Positions 20,065 to 32,155 of a stretch of DNA of 64,000 nt are shown here, piece by piece (position 1 is the first letter of the stretch; each line of letters starts with the position of its first letter). Both the position numbers and the translations under genes were made by a program. The notes beneath the pieces are model-generated. The model was given only the letters and a program-made list of their open reading frames with translations, made no database searches and was not told where the DNA came from. The DNA comes from Caballeronia mineralivorans PML1(12) (GTDB lineage: Bacteria > Pseudomonadota > Gammaproteobacteria > Burkholderiales > Burkholderiaceae). The stretch lies in assembly GCF_001028175.1 (NCBI RefSeq), contig NZ_AEJF01000173.1, forward strand, positions 62,001 to 126,000, in the 5' to 3' direction.

Positions 20065-22065
20065 ATGACTTCCCCGCTTGAAATGACGTTGCTGTTGCTG
20101 CTGTGTTCAGTGGCAGGGGTCGTCGTATTCCGCTTTTTCAACCTGCCGCCCATGTTGGGTTATCTGGCCGTCGGGATCATTGTCGGGCCGCACGCTGCCG
20201 GCATCGCGCCGGATAGCGAACGCGCGCAGCATCTGGCTGAATTCGGCGTCGTGTTCCTGATGTTTTCGATCGGGCTCGAGTTCTCGTTATCGAAATTGCG
20301 TTCGATGCGCCGGATTGTGTTCGGCCTCGGTGCGAGTCAGGTGGCCGGGACGATTGCGCTGGCGCTGTTGTTCGGGTGGATCGCGAACTTCTGGACCGAT
20401 ATGTCGTGGGAGGCGAGCATCGCGCTGGGCGGCGCGTTGTCGATGTCGTCCACCGCCATCGTTTCGAAAATGCTTGCCGAGCGGCTCGAACTGGAATCCG
20501 AGCATGGCCGCAATATCTTCGGCGTGCTGCTGTTCCAGGACCTGGCCGTGGTGCCGCTGCTGATCATCATTGCCGCGTTCGGCAACGGCAATTCGAAGGA
20601 ACTGGCGTTCTGGCTCGTGCTCGCTGCCGTGAAGATTGTGGTCGCGTTGACGGTGCTGCTGTTCCTCGGCCAGAAGTTCATGACGCGCTGGTTCAATATT
20701 GTCGCGCGCCGGCGCTCGCAAGAACTCTTCATGCTGAACCTGCTGCTGGTCACGCTGGGCGCCGCGTTCATCACCGATAAATTCGGCCTGTCGCTCGCGC
20801 TCGGCGCGTTTATCGCGGGCATGCTGATCGCGGAAACGCCGTATCGGCATCAGGTGGAAGAGGACATCAAGCCGTTCCGCGACGTGCTGCTCGGCCTGTT
20901 TTTCGTGACCACGGGCATGCTGCTGAATCCGCGCGTGATCTGGGAACATCCGTTGCTCGTGGCGGCGTTTTTTTTCCTGCCGATCCTGCTGAAAGCCGTG
21001 ATGATTACCGGTCTCGCACGGCTGTTCGGCTCGCCGCCGGGCGTGGCGATGCGCACCGGCCTCAACCTCGCCCAGGCCGGCGAATTCGGTTTCGTGCTGC
21101 TGAATTTGATCCTCGATAAACATCTGGTCGAGCCGGTTCTGCTGCAAGCCATCCTTTCGTCGATGCTGCTTTCCATGCTGGCGGCGCCGTTCATTATCCA
21201 GAATGCCGACCGGGTCGTGCTGCGGCTTTCATCGACGGAATGGCTGCGGCAGTCGTTGCAAATGACGCGCATCGCGACGCAAAGCATCAAGCAGAGCGGT
21301 CACGTGATCATCTGCGGCTATGGCCGCGCCGGGCAGAACCTGGCGCGCATGCTGGAGCACGAAGGGTTGTCGTATGTCGCGCTGGACCTGGACCCGGATC
21401 GCGTGGCTGCAGCGGCGGCGGCCGGTGAAAGCGTGGTGTACGGCGACGCCGGGCGGCGTGAGGCACTGGTCGCGGCCGGCATACATCGCGCGGCCACGGT
21501 CGCGATCACCTTCGCGAACACGCCGTCCGCGTTGCGCGTACTGCATAGCATTCACGAACTCGAACCTACGCTGCCCACCATCGTGCGCACGGTCGACGAC
21601 GCCGATCTGGAAAAGCTGATTGCGTCGGGCGCGACGGAAGTGATTCCGGAAATCGTGGAGGGAAGCTTGATGCTGGCGTCGCACACGCTCGTGCTGATGG
21701 GCGTGCCGATGCGGCGCGTCGTTCGGCGGGTGGAAGAAATGCGCGACGAGCGTTACAGCATGCTGCGAGGTTATTTTCACGGCGCGGACGAAGACGACGA
21801 TGAGCGCCGCGAGCAGGTCCGGCTACAATCGGTTCCCGTCGATGAAAACGCCGACGCGGTCGGCCGAACGCTCGACGAACTCGGGCTGGTGGGCGACGGC
21901 GTGGAGGTGACGGCGATCCGCCGGCACGGGATTCGCGGCGTGGAGCCCGATCCCGACACCAAGCTGCGTGCGAGCGACATTGTGGTGCTGCGCGGTTTGC
22001 CCGAAGCGCTGCAGCAGGCGGAAGAACGGCTGTCGCGCAATCGCCGTGCGGGCGCGGTAGCCTGA
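20065..22065 (+). CDS. CPA2-family monovalent cation:proton antiporter (YbaL/KefB-like)
   Basis: Membrane antiporter of 666 residues. The first ~385 residues are a Na+/H+ exchanger domain with about 12 hydrophobic segments; residues ~410-530 are a TrkA-N/RCK nucleotide-binding domain ([18 protein letters not shown], a GxGxxG Rossmann motif); the C-terminal ~80 residues match a TrkA-C domain. This architecture is that of YbaL/KefB-type potassium or sodium efflux systems; the ion cannot be told from sequence, and no KefF/KefG-like ancillary gene is adjacent. Confidence 0.9.
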   Translation: MTSPLEMTLLLLLCSVAGVVVFRFFNLPPMLGYLAVGIIVGPHAAGIAPDSERAQHLAEFGVVFLMFSIGLEFSLSKLRSMRRIVFGLGASQVAGTIALALLFGWIANFWTDMSWEASIALGGALSMSSTAIVSKMLAERLELESEHGRNIFGVLLFQDLAVVPLLIIIAAFGNGNSKELAFWLVLAAVKIVVALTVLLFLGQKFMTRWFNIVARRRSQELFMLNLLLVTLGAAFITDKFGLSLALGAFIAGMLIAETPYRHQVEEDIKPFRDVLLGLFFVTTGMLLNPRVIWEHPLLVAAFFFLPILLKAVMITGLARLFGSPPGVAMRTGLNLAQAGEFGFVLLNLILDKHLVEPVLLQAILSSMLLSMLAAPFIIQNADRVVLRLSSTEWLRQSLQMTRIATQSIKQSGHVIICGYGRAGQNLARMLEHEGLSYVALDLDPDRVAAAAAAGESVVYGDAGRREALVAAGIHRAATVAITFANTPSALRVLHSIHELEPTLPTIVRTVDDADLEKLIASGATEVIPEIVEGSLMLASHTLVLMGVPMRRVVRRVEEMRDERYSMLRGYFHGADEDDDERREQVRLQSVPVDENADAVGRTLDELGLVGDGVEVTAIRRHGIRGVEPDPDTKLRASDIVVLRGLPEALQQAEERLSRNRRAGAVA

Positions 22066-22087
22066 CGTTTTCCAGGAGACATCATTC

Positions 22088-22663
22088 ATGTCTGAGTTCG
22101 CAGCGCCCTCAATACCCAATTTACCCAATCCCGCCAGTTTTATCCGGGAACGGATCCGCACCGTTCCGGACTGGCCGCAGCCTGGCGTGCAATTCCGCGA
22201 TATCACGCCTGTGCTGCAAGACCGGCGCGCGTTGCGCACGCTGATCGATATGTTGGTGCAGCGCTATATAGATGCGCGAATCGATACGATCGCCGGACTC
22301 GATGCGCGTGGCTTTATCATCGGGCCGATTCTTGCGTACGAACTGAGCCTGGGTTTCGTGCCGATTCGCAAGAAAGGCAAGCTGCCGTTCAGGACGATTT
22401 CGCAATCCTATGAACTCGAATATGGCAGCGCGACTGTCGAAATTCACGAAGATGCGTGCAAGCCGGGCGAGCGCGTGGTGCTTGTCGATGACCTGATTGC
22501 CACCGGCGGCACGATGATGGCCGGCAAGATATTGCTCGAGCGGCTTGGCGCGGTGGTCGTGGAGGGTGCGGCGATCATCGATTTGCCGGAACTGGGTGGC
22601 TCGAAACTTCTGCGCGAGTCGGGGTTGCCGCTTTTCACGGTCTGCGAATTCAGCGGTCACTAA
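22088..22663 (+). CDS. apt: Adenine phosphoribosyltransferase
   Basis: Salvages adenine to AMP using PRPP. The 191-residue protein has [20 protein letters not shown], the adenine-binding [16 protein letters not shown], the RKKGKLP loop and the PRPP motif [20 protein letters not shown] ribosome binding site precedes ATG 22088. It starts 22 bp after the antiporter gene, so the two may be co-transcribed. The N-terminal ~15 residues exceed the E. coli enzyme. Confidence 0.95.
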   Translation: MSEFAAPSIPNLPNPASFIRERIRTVPDWPQPGVQFRDITPVLQDRRALRTLIDMLVQRYIDARIDTIAGLDARGFIIGPILAYELSLGFVPIRKKGKLPFRTISQSYELEYGSATVEIHEDACKPGERVVLVDDLIATGGTMMAGKILLERLGAVVVEGAAIIDLPELGGSKLLRESGLPLFTVCEFSGH

Positions 22664-22685
22664 TTTTTCTGAATTTCTCTGCGCC

Positions 22686-23300
22686 ATGCCAAATTTCCTG
22701 TTGTTTCTCGCCGCTTCCATCGCGATTACCGTGGCGCCCGGCCCGGACAATCTGCAGGTGCTCGCGCGCGGCATTTCGCAGGGACGCGCGGCCGGCCTCG
22801 TTGCGGCACTCGGATTTGCCGCCGGGATTTCATTTCACACGACGCTCGCCGCGCTCGGGGTGGCGGCGTTGCTGAAGTCGTCGCCGACGGCGTTCGAAGC
22901 AGTCAAGCTGGCCGGCGCCGCGTATCTGGTCTGGATCGGCATCAAGGCAATTCGCAGCAAAGGGTTGTCGAGTGCACATGAGCGGCCGAGCCAGCCGCTC
23001 GCTGTCGTGTTCCGGCAAAGTGTGATCGGCAATTTGCTGAATCCGAAAGTGACGCTGTTTTTTATCGTGTTCCTGCCGCAGTTCGTGAATCCGCATGGCG
23101 GGCAAAGCGTCATGTTGCAGATGTTCGAGCTCGGCGGTGTGTTCATGCTGCAGACGGTGGCGGTGTTTTCGGTGTTTGGCGTCGCTGCCGGGATGATCGG
23201 TGCTTATTTGAAGCGGCGTCCGCGCGTGGGCGTGTGGCTTGACCGGCTGGCCGGGGCGACGTTTATCGGGCTGGGGATTCGCGTGGCGCTGAAGGATTAA
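22686..23300 (+). CDS. LysE/RhtB-family amino acid exporter
   Basis: A 204-residue inner-membrane exporter with about six hydrophobic segments. The family motif is visible in ITVAPGPDNLQVLARG near residues 14-29 and in NLLNPKVTLFFIVFLPQF. Substrates of relatives include lysine, homoserine, threonine and other amino acids; this one's is unknown. ATG 22686 lies 22 bp after apt. The longer frame from 22545 overlaps apt and is rejected. A long inverted repeat lies just after the stop. Confidence 0.9.
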   Translation: MPNFLLFLAASIAITVAPGPDNLQVLARGISQGRAAGLVAALGFAAGISFHTTLAALGVAALLKSSPTAFEAVKLAGAAYLVWIGIKAIRSKGLSSAHERPSQPLAVVFRQSVIGNLLNPKVTLFFIVFLPQFVNPHGGQSVMLQMFELGGVFMLQTVAVFSVFGVAAGMIGAYLKRRPRVGVWLDRLAGATFIGLGIRVALKD

Positions 23301-23303
23301 GAG

Positions 23304-23370
23304 GGGGTTTTCGTTCGCACTAACCGACCCCGATCACCCGCAGTCAGAACCTCAAGTGCGAACGAAACCC
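23304..23370 (+). repeat. Long inverted repeat between lysE-type gene and Nudix gene
   Basis: TTTCGTTCGCACT (23309-23321) pairs perfectly with AGTGCGAACGAAA (23355-23367); beyond a one-base bulge the stem continues GGG/CCC. The loop is 33 nt. It may act as a terminator-like structure or as a regulatory palindrome for the Nudix gene starting at 23409. TACAAT at 23375-23380 could be the -10 of that gene. Confidence 0.6.
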
Positions 23371-23408
23371 ACTGTACAATTTCCGGCTTTCCTCCGCCGG
23401 AGCCCCCC

Positions 23409-24254
23409 ATGACCCTGCCTGCCATCGTTGCCGCGCGCCGTTTCGATGCGTCGGCGCACTTGCCGTTTTACATCGGAAGCGAGCGGGTCGGCTGGATTCG
23501 CCGCACCGACGCGCCCGCGCTGCAATCATGGCCGGATGTGTTTCACATCGATCAAACATCGATCCGTCTCGCCGATACCTTCTGCGACCTGAACGCCCGC
23601 AGCGCCGCGCTCGGCGCGGTAATCGGCATGCTGGCCGCTGATGGCCGCATCCCTGGCTGGCGCAACGAAACCTACGCAATCCGCAATAGTTTCGATGCCG
23701 AGCCGCTGGCGTTTATCGAACGGGCGGCGTCGCGGTTCTTCGGCACAATGACATACGCCGTGCATCTGAATGGCATCGTGGAAGAACCCGGCCGCGCGCC
23801 GCAACTCTGGATCGCGCGCCGCAGCGAGACGAAAGCGACCGATCCCGGCATGCTCGATAACGTGGTGGCGGGCGGTATCGGCTGGGGGATGGGGATCGAG
23901 GAAACGCTCGTGAAGGAGTGCTGGGAAGAGGCTGGCATGCCGCAGGAACTGGCTGTTAAAGCTGTACGTGGGCGCTTGTTCCATGTGCTGCAATCGCTGC
24001 CCGAAGGCACGCAGGCCGAGCAGATTTACGTGTTCGATCTGGCGTTGCCCGTTGATTTCGCGCCGCGCAATCAGGATGGCGAAGTGGGCGAACATCGGCT
24101 CGCGCGTATTGATGAAGTTGCGCGCTGGATTGAAGAAGGCGCGCTCACCGTCGATGCCAGCCTGGCCACGCTCGACTGCCTGCTGCGCCGTCGATGGATC
24201 GACGAAGACGCGTGCGAAGGCATGCAGGCAGTTTTCTCACCCCCCGCGCTGTGA
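23409..24254 (+). CDS. DUF4743 / Nudix hydrolase family protein
   Basis: A 281-residue protein with an N-terminal DUF4743-like region (about 1-115) and a Nudix domain (about 120-260). The Nudix box is recognisable from GGIGWGMGIEETL to CWEEAGM (GX5EX7REUXEEXGU with Cys in place of Arg). The arrangement resembles the Nudix part of the fungal thiamine pyrophosphokinase Tnr3, which removes damaged oxy-/oxothiamine diphosphates; that activity is only an inference here. It is followed 46 bp later by purU. Confidence 0.82.
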   Translation: MTLPAIVAARRFDASAHLPFYIGSERVGWIRRTDAPALQSWPDVFHIDQTSIRLADTFCDLNARSAALGAVIGMLAADGRIPGWRNETYAIRNSFDAEPLAFIERAASRFFGTMTYAVHLNGIVEEPGRAPQLWIARRSETKATDPGMLDNVVAGGIGWGMGIEETLVKECWEEAGMPQELAVKAVRGRLFHVLQSLPEGTQAEQIYVFDLALPVDFAPRNQDGEVGEHRLARIDEVARWIEEGALTVDASLATLDCLLRRRWIDEDACEGMQAVFSPPAL

Positions 24255-24300
24255 ACGCGAACAGACGTGTAGTTGAAACATCTCAAAGGAGTATCGGTTC

Positions 24301-25170
24301 ATGTCGACCGAACATAGTTTTATCTTGAAGTTGTCGTGCCCGGATCGTCCCGGCATTGTCCATGCCGTGTCCGGATTCCTGTTCGATCTCGGCAGCAATA
24401 TTCTCGATTCCGCGCAATTCGGCGACAGCCACACCGGCGAATTTTTCATGCGCGTGCATTTCCAGCAAGTCGGCGGCGACCCCGGCCTCGACGCGTTGCG
24501 CAAGTCGTTCACCACGCTCGCCGATGAGTTCGGCATGAAGTGGGAACTGCACGACGCGTCCGTCAAGCCGCGCGTGATGATCATGGTGTCGAAGATCGGG
24601 CATTGCCTGAACGACTTGCTGTTCCGATATCGCACGGGACAACTCGGGATCGAGATTCCGGCGATCGTTTCGAACCACCGGGATTTTTATCAGCTTGCCG
24701 CCAGTTACGACGTGCCGTTTCATCATCTGCCGTTGATTGCTTCAACGCCGGAAGGGAAGGCTTCGCAGGAAGCGCGCGTGCTGGAAATCGTCGATCAGCA
24801 CAAGATCGATCTTGTCGTGCTCGCGCGCTATATGCAGATTTTGTCGCCGCAAATGTGCGCGGCGCTCAATGGCCGGGCGATCAACATTCACCACTCGTTT
24901 TTGCCGAGCTTCAAGGGCGCGAAGCCGTATTACCAGGCGTTCGATCGCGGCGTGAAGTTGATTGGCGCTACTGCGCATTACGTGACGACGGACCTGGATG
25001 AAGGGCCGATCATCGAGCAGGAAGTGGAGCGCGTGGATCACAGCATGGCGCCGGATCAGCTGACGGCTATTGGACGCGACGTGGAATGCGTGACGCTGGC
25101 GCGCGCCGTGCGTTGGCACGTGGAGCACCGGATCGTGTTGAACGGAAGCAAGACGGTGGTATTTCGGTGA
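24301..25170 (+). CDS. purU: Formyltetrahydrofolate deformylase
   Basis: Hydrolyses 10-formyl-THF to formate and THF, balancing one-carbon pools and feeding formate to PurT. The 289-residue protein has an N-terminal ACT domain (SFILKLSCPDRPGIVHAVSG, about 5-85) and a formyltransferase-type catalytic domain with INIHHSFLPSFKGAKPYYQA (catalytic Asn-His region) and the aspartate in DEGPIIEQ. GGAG precedes ATG 24301. Confidence 0.95.
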   Translation: MSTEHSFILKLSCPDRPGIVHAVSGFLFDLGSNILDSAQFGDSHTGEFFMRVHFQQVGGDPGLDALRKSFTTLADEFGMKWELHDASVKPRVMIMVSKIGHCLNDLLFRYRTGQLGIEIPAIVSNHRDFYQLAASYDVPFHHLPLIASTPEGKASQEARVLEIVDQHKIDLVVLARYMQILSPQMCAALNGRAINIHHSFLPSFKGAKPYYQAFDRGVKLIGATAHYVTTDLDEGPIIEQEVERVDHSMAPDQLTAIGRDVECVTLARAVRWHVEHRIVLNGSKTVVFR

Positions 25171-25179
25171 GCTCAAACG

Positions 25180-25213
25180 CTGGCGGGCAGGGGCTTTGCA
25201 ACCGACCCGCCAG
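25180..25213. terminator. Hairpin between convergent purU and AI-2E transporter genes
   Basis: CTGGCGGG (25180-25187) and CCCGCCAG (25206-25213) form an 8-bp stem with an 18-nt loop in the 52-bp gap between two convergent genes. There is no T tract, so it is only a candidate bidirectional terminator. Confidence 0.35.
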
Positions 25214-25222
25214 TTGCCGCTC

Positions 25223-26296
25223 TCAAACCAGCCTTAAATAAACCAGCTCGCGTTTGATATAAGCGTAGAAAATCGGCGCCGCGATGACGCCGGGTAGCCC
25301 AAACGCGGCTTCCATCGCGAGCATCGCCAGCAGCAATTCCCAGGCGCGCGCCTCGATCTGCCCGCCAATGATGCGCGCATTCAAAAAGTACTCAAGCTTG
25401 TGAATGACAATCAGGAACACCAGCGAGGCCACGGCCGTCCCAAACGAAACCGACAATGAAATCGCGACAATGATCGCGTTCGAAATCAGGTTCCCGATCA
25501 CCGGCAGCAACCCGACGATAAACGTGATCATCACCAGCGTCTTCGACATCGGCAGCTGTTCATGAAACACCGGCAGCGCGACGAGCAAATACAGCGCGGT
25601 GAATGCGGTGTTGATCGCGGAAATCTTGACCTGCGCAAAAACGATCCGGCGAAACGCCTCCGAGAAGCGTGTTACGCGCGTGACGAGCGCGGTAGAAAGC
25701 GGTAGCCGATGCGTCGTCCTCGGCACCCCCACCGCGATAATCGCTCCTACGATCATGCCGATCAGCACATGCCCGAAGCCCCGCGCAGCGTCCTTTCCGC
25801 CTTGCTGCAGCATCGCGGCGTGCTTTTGCATCAGTTCGGTCGCCTTGTCCTTCATCTGCTCGGAATCGACAGGAAGGTAGTTCGCAATCCAGTCGGGCAC
25901 GCGCAGGCGAGCATGCGACGTGATCATCATGAGCTGATCGAGAAGCTTCTGAACGCTCGGCACATCGCGCTCAAAATGATTGATGAGCGCGACCGTCGCG
26001 CCCGCGAGCCCGCCCACGATGATCGCCGCGATAATCACAACCGAAACCCAGCGCGCGCGCCCGCTCGTCATGGTCTTTTCGATCAGCGGCGAGATCATAT
26101 GCACGAGTTGGTACACGAGCATTCCCGCCAGCAGCGCGCCGAGCAATTGCAGATGCAGCACGAAGAACAGACCGGCGAACGCGGCAAGATAACTGCCGAT
26201 TTCCACCGCTGACAACTTCGGCATGCTCATATCGCTCGTCAGCCGAACGGGCCGGACGACTGGCCTGGTTTCGGCCGCTTCGTTGCGCTTTGCCAT
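25223..26296 (-). CDS. AI-2E family transporter (YdiK/PerM/TqsA-like permease)
   Basis: A 357-residue polytopic membrane protein with two N-terminal membrane segments, a central soluble/amphipathic stretch and about five C-terminal hydrophobic segments, including VMITFIVGLLPVIGNLISN, the conserved P-x-x-G-x-x family region. Relatives include the autoinducer-2 exporter TqsA and putative permeases of unknown substrate, so quorum-signal transport should not be assumed. The N-terminal ~30 residues are basic and cytosolic. Confidence 0.85.
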   Translation of the reverse strand: MAKRNEAAETRPVVRPVRLTSDMSMPKLSAVEIGSYLAAFAGLFFVLHLQLLGALLAGMLVYQLVHMISPLIEKTMTSGRARWVSVVIIAAIIVGGLAGATVALINHFERDVPSVQKLLDQLMMITSHARLRVPDWIANYLPVDSEQMKDKATELMQKHAAMLQQGGKDAARGFGHVLIGMIVGAIIAVGVPRTTHRLPLSTALVTRVTRFSEAFRRIVFAQVKISAINTAFTALYLLVALPVFHEQLPMSKTLVMITFIVGLLPVIGNLISNAIIVAISLSVSFGTAVASLVFLIVIHKLEYFLNARIIGGQIEARAWELLLAMLAMEAAFGLPGVIAAPIFYAYIKRELVYLRLV

Positions 26297-26399
26297 GAAT
26301 CCTTCAGTCTCCTGCCGCTAACGGGTTATTCACTGCCGGGTTATTGCCTGCCGCGGCCCGGACGGCGCGCGGCTCATAGTTGCGGTGTCGGCGAACCCG

Positions 26400-29273
<2,874 letters not shown>

Positions 29274-29591
29274 GAACCGGGCGGAAAGTAAGGGGGCTAA
29301 ACCTGCTACTATAACGACTTTTCGAGGGCGCGTTGCCCGCGCTCATCGGCGTCAATCAAGCGTGCGGCGGGGTTGCGAAGGGTGTTGGCGGATTACTGAT
29401 GGTCCATTCCGGCAGCGCTCGGGCGACATTCGAGCGACTTTTGCGTGTCGTCCTGGCGCAGGTTTGAGGCGGGTCCAGACGCTTCAGCTACCCGTCCCAT
29501 ATAGTGCCGTTCCGGGCAACCACAAGGCGGCCGTGCTTGAGTTCCGCGTCCGCGCGCACGGCCAGACGCGTTTCCACATTACCTCGTCCCG
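29274..29591. other. Divergent intergenic region uvrA-MFS transporter
   Basis: Spacing of 318 bp without a gene. It contains a possible uvrA -10 on the minus strand (TATAGT, plus-strand ACTATA 29308-29313) and a possible -10 for the MFS gene on the plus strand (TATAGT 29500-29505). Neither has a good -35 at 16-18 bp. Confidence 0.45.
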
Positions 29592-30794
29592 ATGTCCAAT
29601 CCGTCTGCTACGTCCACACGTCTGAGCGCGCCCGAGTTGCGTGCGACCGTGTCGCTTGCCGCTATCTTCGCGCTGCGCATGCTCGGTCTCTTCATGATCA
29701 TGCCGGTGTTTTCCATCTACGCGAAAACCATTCCCGGCGGCGACAACGTGCTGCTCGTCGGCATTGCGCTTGGCGCTTATGGCGTGACGCAATCGCTGTT
29801 GTATATCTTCTATGGCTGGGTCTCGGACAAGCTCGGGCGCAAGCCGGTGATTGCGTTCGGGCTGATCGTGTTCGCCATCGGCAGTTTCGTGGCGGCGATC
29901 GGGCACTCCATGACATGGATTATCGTCGGCCGCGTGATTCAGGGGATGGGGGCGGTATCGTCGGCGGTGATCGCGTTTATCGCCGATCTGACCGCTGAAG
30001 AAAATCGCACGAAAGCCATGGCGATGGTGGGCGGGAGCATCGGCGTTTCGTTCGCGGTGGCGATCGTGGGCGCGCCAATCGTGTTCGAGTGGGTCGGCAT
30101 GAGCGGATTGTTCACGCTGATCGGCGTCTTGTCGATACTCGCCGTTGGTGTCGTGATCTGGGTCGTGCCTGACGCGCCCACACCGCCCGTGCACGTAAAA
30201 GCGCCCTTTGCCGAAGTGCTCCACAACGTGGAATTGCTGCGCCTGAATTTCGGCGTTCTCGTGTTGCATGCCACGCAAACGGCGCTGTTTCTCGTCGTGC
30301 CGCGTATTCTGGAAGCCGGCGGCCTGCCGGTCGCGGCGCACTGGAAAGTCTATTTGCCCGTTATGGGACTGGCGTTCGTGATGATGGTGCCGGCTATCAT
30401 CGCCGCGGAAAAACGCGGGAAAATGAAGGCCGTGATGGTCAGCGCCATTGGTCTTATCCTGATTGGCCAGTTGTTACTCGGCGCCGCTCCGCATACTCTG
30501 TGGTCAGTGGCCGCGGTTTTGTTCGTGTACTTTCTAGGCTTCAACGTGCTGGAAGCATCGCAGCCGTCGCTCGTCTCCAAACTCGCGCCGGGCACGAGGA
30601 AGGGCGCGGCGGCAGGCGTCTACAACACGACGCAGTCGATTGGCCTCGCGATAGGCGGGGTGATTGGCGGCTGGCTGCTCAAAGTGGACGGCCAGAGCGC
30701 CGTATTTTTCGCGTGCTCAGGGTTGGTTTTTGCATGGCTGGTCGTGGCGGCGAACATGAAACCGCCGCCGCAGAAAGTCCGGCGCACGGCTTAG
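29592..30794 (+). CDS. MFS transporter (YajR-like, DHA1 type)
   Basis: A 400-residue major facilitator protein with 12 hydrophobic segments. The loop 2-3 motif A is visible as GWVSDKLGRKPVIAFGL (around residues 77-93), and AELRATVSLAAIFALRMLGLF opens helix 1. The position divergent from uvrA and followed by ssb is conserved in Burkholderiaceae. Substrate unknown; drug/proton antiport is typical of the subfamily. There is no YajR-type C-terminal YAM domain. Confidence 0.88.
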   Translation: MSNPSATSTRLSAPELRATVSLAAIFALRMLGLFMIMPVFSIYAKTIPGGDNVLLVGIALGAYGVTQSLLYIFYGWVSDKLGRKPVIAFGLIVFAIGSFVAAIGHSMTWIIVGRVIQGMGAVSSAVIAFIADLTAEENRTKAMAMVGGSIGVSFAVAIVGAPIVFEWVGMSGLFTLIGVLSILAVGVVIWVVPDAPTPPVHVKAPFAEVLHNVELLRLNFGVLVLHATQTALFLVVPRILEAGGLPVAAHWKVYLPVMGLAFVMMVPAIIAAEKRGKMKAVMVSAIGLILIGQLLLGAAPHTLWSVAAVLFVYFLGFNVLEASQPSLVSKLAPGTRKGAAAGVYNTTQSIGLAIGGVIGGWLLKVDGQSAVFFACSGLVFAWLVVAANMKPPPQKVRRTA

Positions 30795-30871
30795 GCGGCT
30801 CGAGTGTCTGGCCGGGCGCGTCGCGAGCACACCGCATCAGATCGAATTGAATTGAATCAACAGGAGAAATC

Positions 30872-31399
30872 ATGGCATCCGTCAACAAGGTCATTCTCGT
30901 CGGGAATCTCGGAGCCGATCCGGAAACCCGTTATCTGCCGAGCGGCGACGCCGTGGCCAACATCCGTCTTGCGACCACCGATCGTTTCAAGGACAAGACG
31001 TCCGGCGAGATGAAGGAGCTGACGGAATGGCATCGCGTGTCGTTTTTCGGCCGGCTGGCAGAGATCGTCAACGAATACTTGAAGAAGGGTTCGTCGGTAT
31101 ATATCGAGGGTCGGATCCGTACGCGCAAGTACACCGATCAGGCCGGCGTGGAAAAGTATGCGACCGAGATCGTCGCGGAACAGATGCAGATGCTGGGTGG
31201 ACGCAGCGGTGCAGGCGGTGGCGGTGGAGGTGATGAAGGCTACAGCCGGGCACCGGCCGAGCGCAGTGGCGGCGGTGCGAGCCGTGGCAGCGCAGCGGCG
31301 AGCGGGCGTCCTGCAGGCGGAAGCACGGGTGGCGCAAGCCGTCCGAGCGCGCCGGCGGGCGGCGGCTTCGACGAAATGGACGACGATATTCCGTTCTAA
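30872..31399 (+). CDS. ssb: Single-stranded DNA-binding protein
   Basis: Coats ssDNA during replication, recombination and repair and recruits partners by its C-terminal tip. The 175-residue protein has the OB fold ([20 protein letters not shown] ... about 1-110), a glycine/serine-rich disordered linker, and the acidic tail ending MDDDIPF. A clear AGGAGA site precedes ATG 30872. It lies 77 bp after the MFS gene. Confidence 0.97.
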   Translation: MASVNKVILVGNLGADPETRYLPSGDAVANIRLATTDRFKDKTSGEMKELTEWHRVSFFGRLAEIVNEYLKKGSSVYIEGRIRTRKYTDQAGVEKYATEIVAEQMQMLGGRSGAGGGGGGDEGYSRAPAERSGGGASRGSAAASGRPAGGSTGGASRPSAPAGGGFDEMDDDIPF

Positions 31400-31412
31400 A
31401 ACAGACAAAGTG

Positions 31413-31446
31413 GTTTGTTTGTTGTTTGTTGTTTGTTTGTTTGTTG
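31413..31446 (+). repeat. G/T simple-sequence tract (GTTT and GTT units)
   Basis: A 34-nt stretch made only of G and T, composed of GTTT and GTT units, starts 13 bp after the ssb stop and runs up to the ssb terminator. Such tracts are prone to slipped-strand length change. Confidence 0.8.
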
Positions 31447-31451
31447 GTAGC

Positions 31452-31483
31452 AGCCCGCTCTCCCTTGCAGAGACGGGCTTTTG
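31452..31483 (+). terminator. Intrinsic terminator of ssb
   Basis: AGCCCG (31452-31457) pairs with CGGGCT (31474-31479), reinforced by CTC/GAG inside the loop; TTTTGTTT follows. It lies about 50 bp after the ssb stop codon. Confidence 0.7.
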
Positions 31484-31558
31484 TTTATCAACATGCGTTT
31501 TCTAACTTTTTGCATGAGCGCCTAAACCATTACTAGACGGCAATTGTGGGTCCATGCC

Positions 31559-32155
31559 TTAAGCGGTGCTGCGAACGAAGGCGAGCAGCAACGTGTAGTC
31601 ACCTTTATCCGCGGCACGCAGCGCGGTTAGATATAGCGCGCGAGCGTTGTCGGCTTCGACGAGCGTGCCTCCACCACCCCACGTAAAAGGAGACTCTTTC
31701 ATGCTGCGCAAAAGCGCATCAGCCATCATCCGTGAGTGTCGGCCATTGCCGTTTGGAAAAGGGTGAATCCAGACCAGCTCACGATGAAATCGCGCGGCTA
31801 TTTCATCCGGCGGGAAGATTTTATTCTCCATCCAGTAGCGCACATTGTCGAAAAGATTTCGCAGCTTGACGCTCACCTGCGTCCAATCACATCCGATGTT
31901 TTTGTCGGACTTCCGGAATGTACCGGCCCAAGCCCAAGTCTTGTCGAACATTCTTTTGTGCAGGGTGCGGCAGAAATCTTCACTGAGCACGTCTGGCTGA
32001 CGGGCACGGCGAAGCCATGTCACCGCCGCCAGGATGTTCTCCTGCTCCCAGTCGTTAAGCTCACCCTTCGTGGCCAGGTGCGTTGGTTTTAGCCCGGCGA
32101 TTTCGTCGGGGTCGAGAGGCGTTTGCCCCTCCTGCTCGTCAAAATTTATCGCCAT
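31559..32155 (-). CDS. Fic-domain protein, mobile mystery protein B
   Basis: Fic proteins transfer AMP or other phosphate-containing groups to target hydroxyls. The complete catalytic motif HPFPNGNGRHSR is present with its histidine at residue 131 of the 198-residue form started at ATG 32155 (135 of the 202-residue form started at 32167). An upstream segment TPLDPDEIAGLKPTHLATKG is characteristic of the mobile mystery protein B family, which as I recall is always paired with protein A and often carried on mobile elements. I cannot identify a clear S/TxxxE(G/N) inhibitory helix. The start lies inside the end of the protein A gene, indicating translational coupling. Target and physiological role are unknown; a toxin-antitoxin or immunity role is inference. 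Confidence 0.88.
   Translation of the reverse strand: MAINFDEQEGQTPLDPDEIAGLKPTHLATKGELNDWEQENILAAVTWLRRARQPDVLSEDFCRTLHKRMFDKTWAWAGTFRKSDKNIGCDWTQVSVKLRNLFDNVRYWMENKIFPPDEIAARFHRELVWIHPFPNGNGRHSRMMADALLRSMKESPFTWGGGGTLVEADNARALYLTALRAADKGDYTLLLAFVRSTA

Noticed and set aside
29274-29330. LexA (SOS) box upstream of uvrA
   Set aside because: CTGCTACTATAACGAC near 29304 has a CTG start but no CAG arm; I do not consider it a LexA site.
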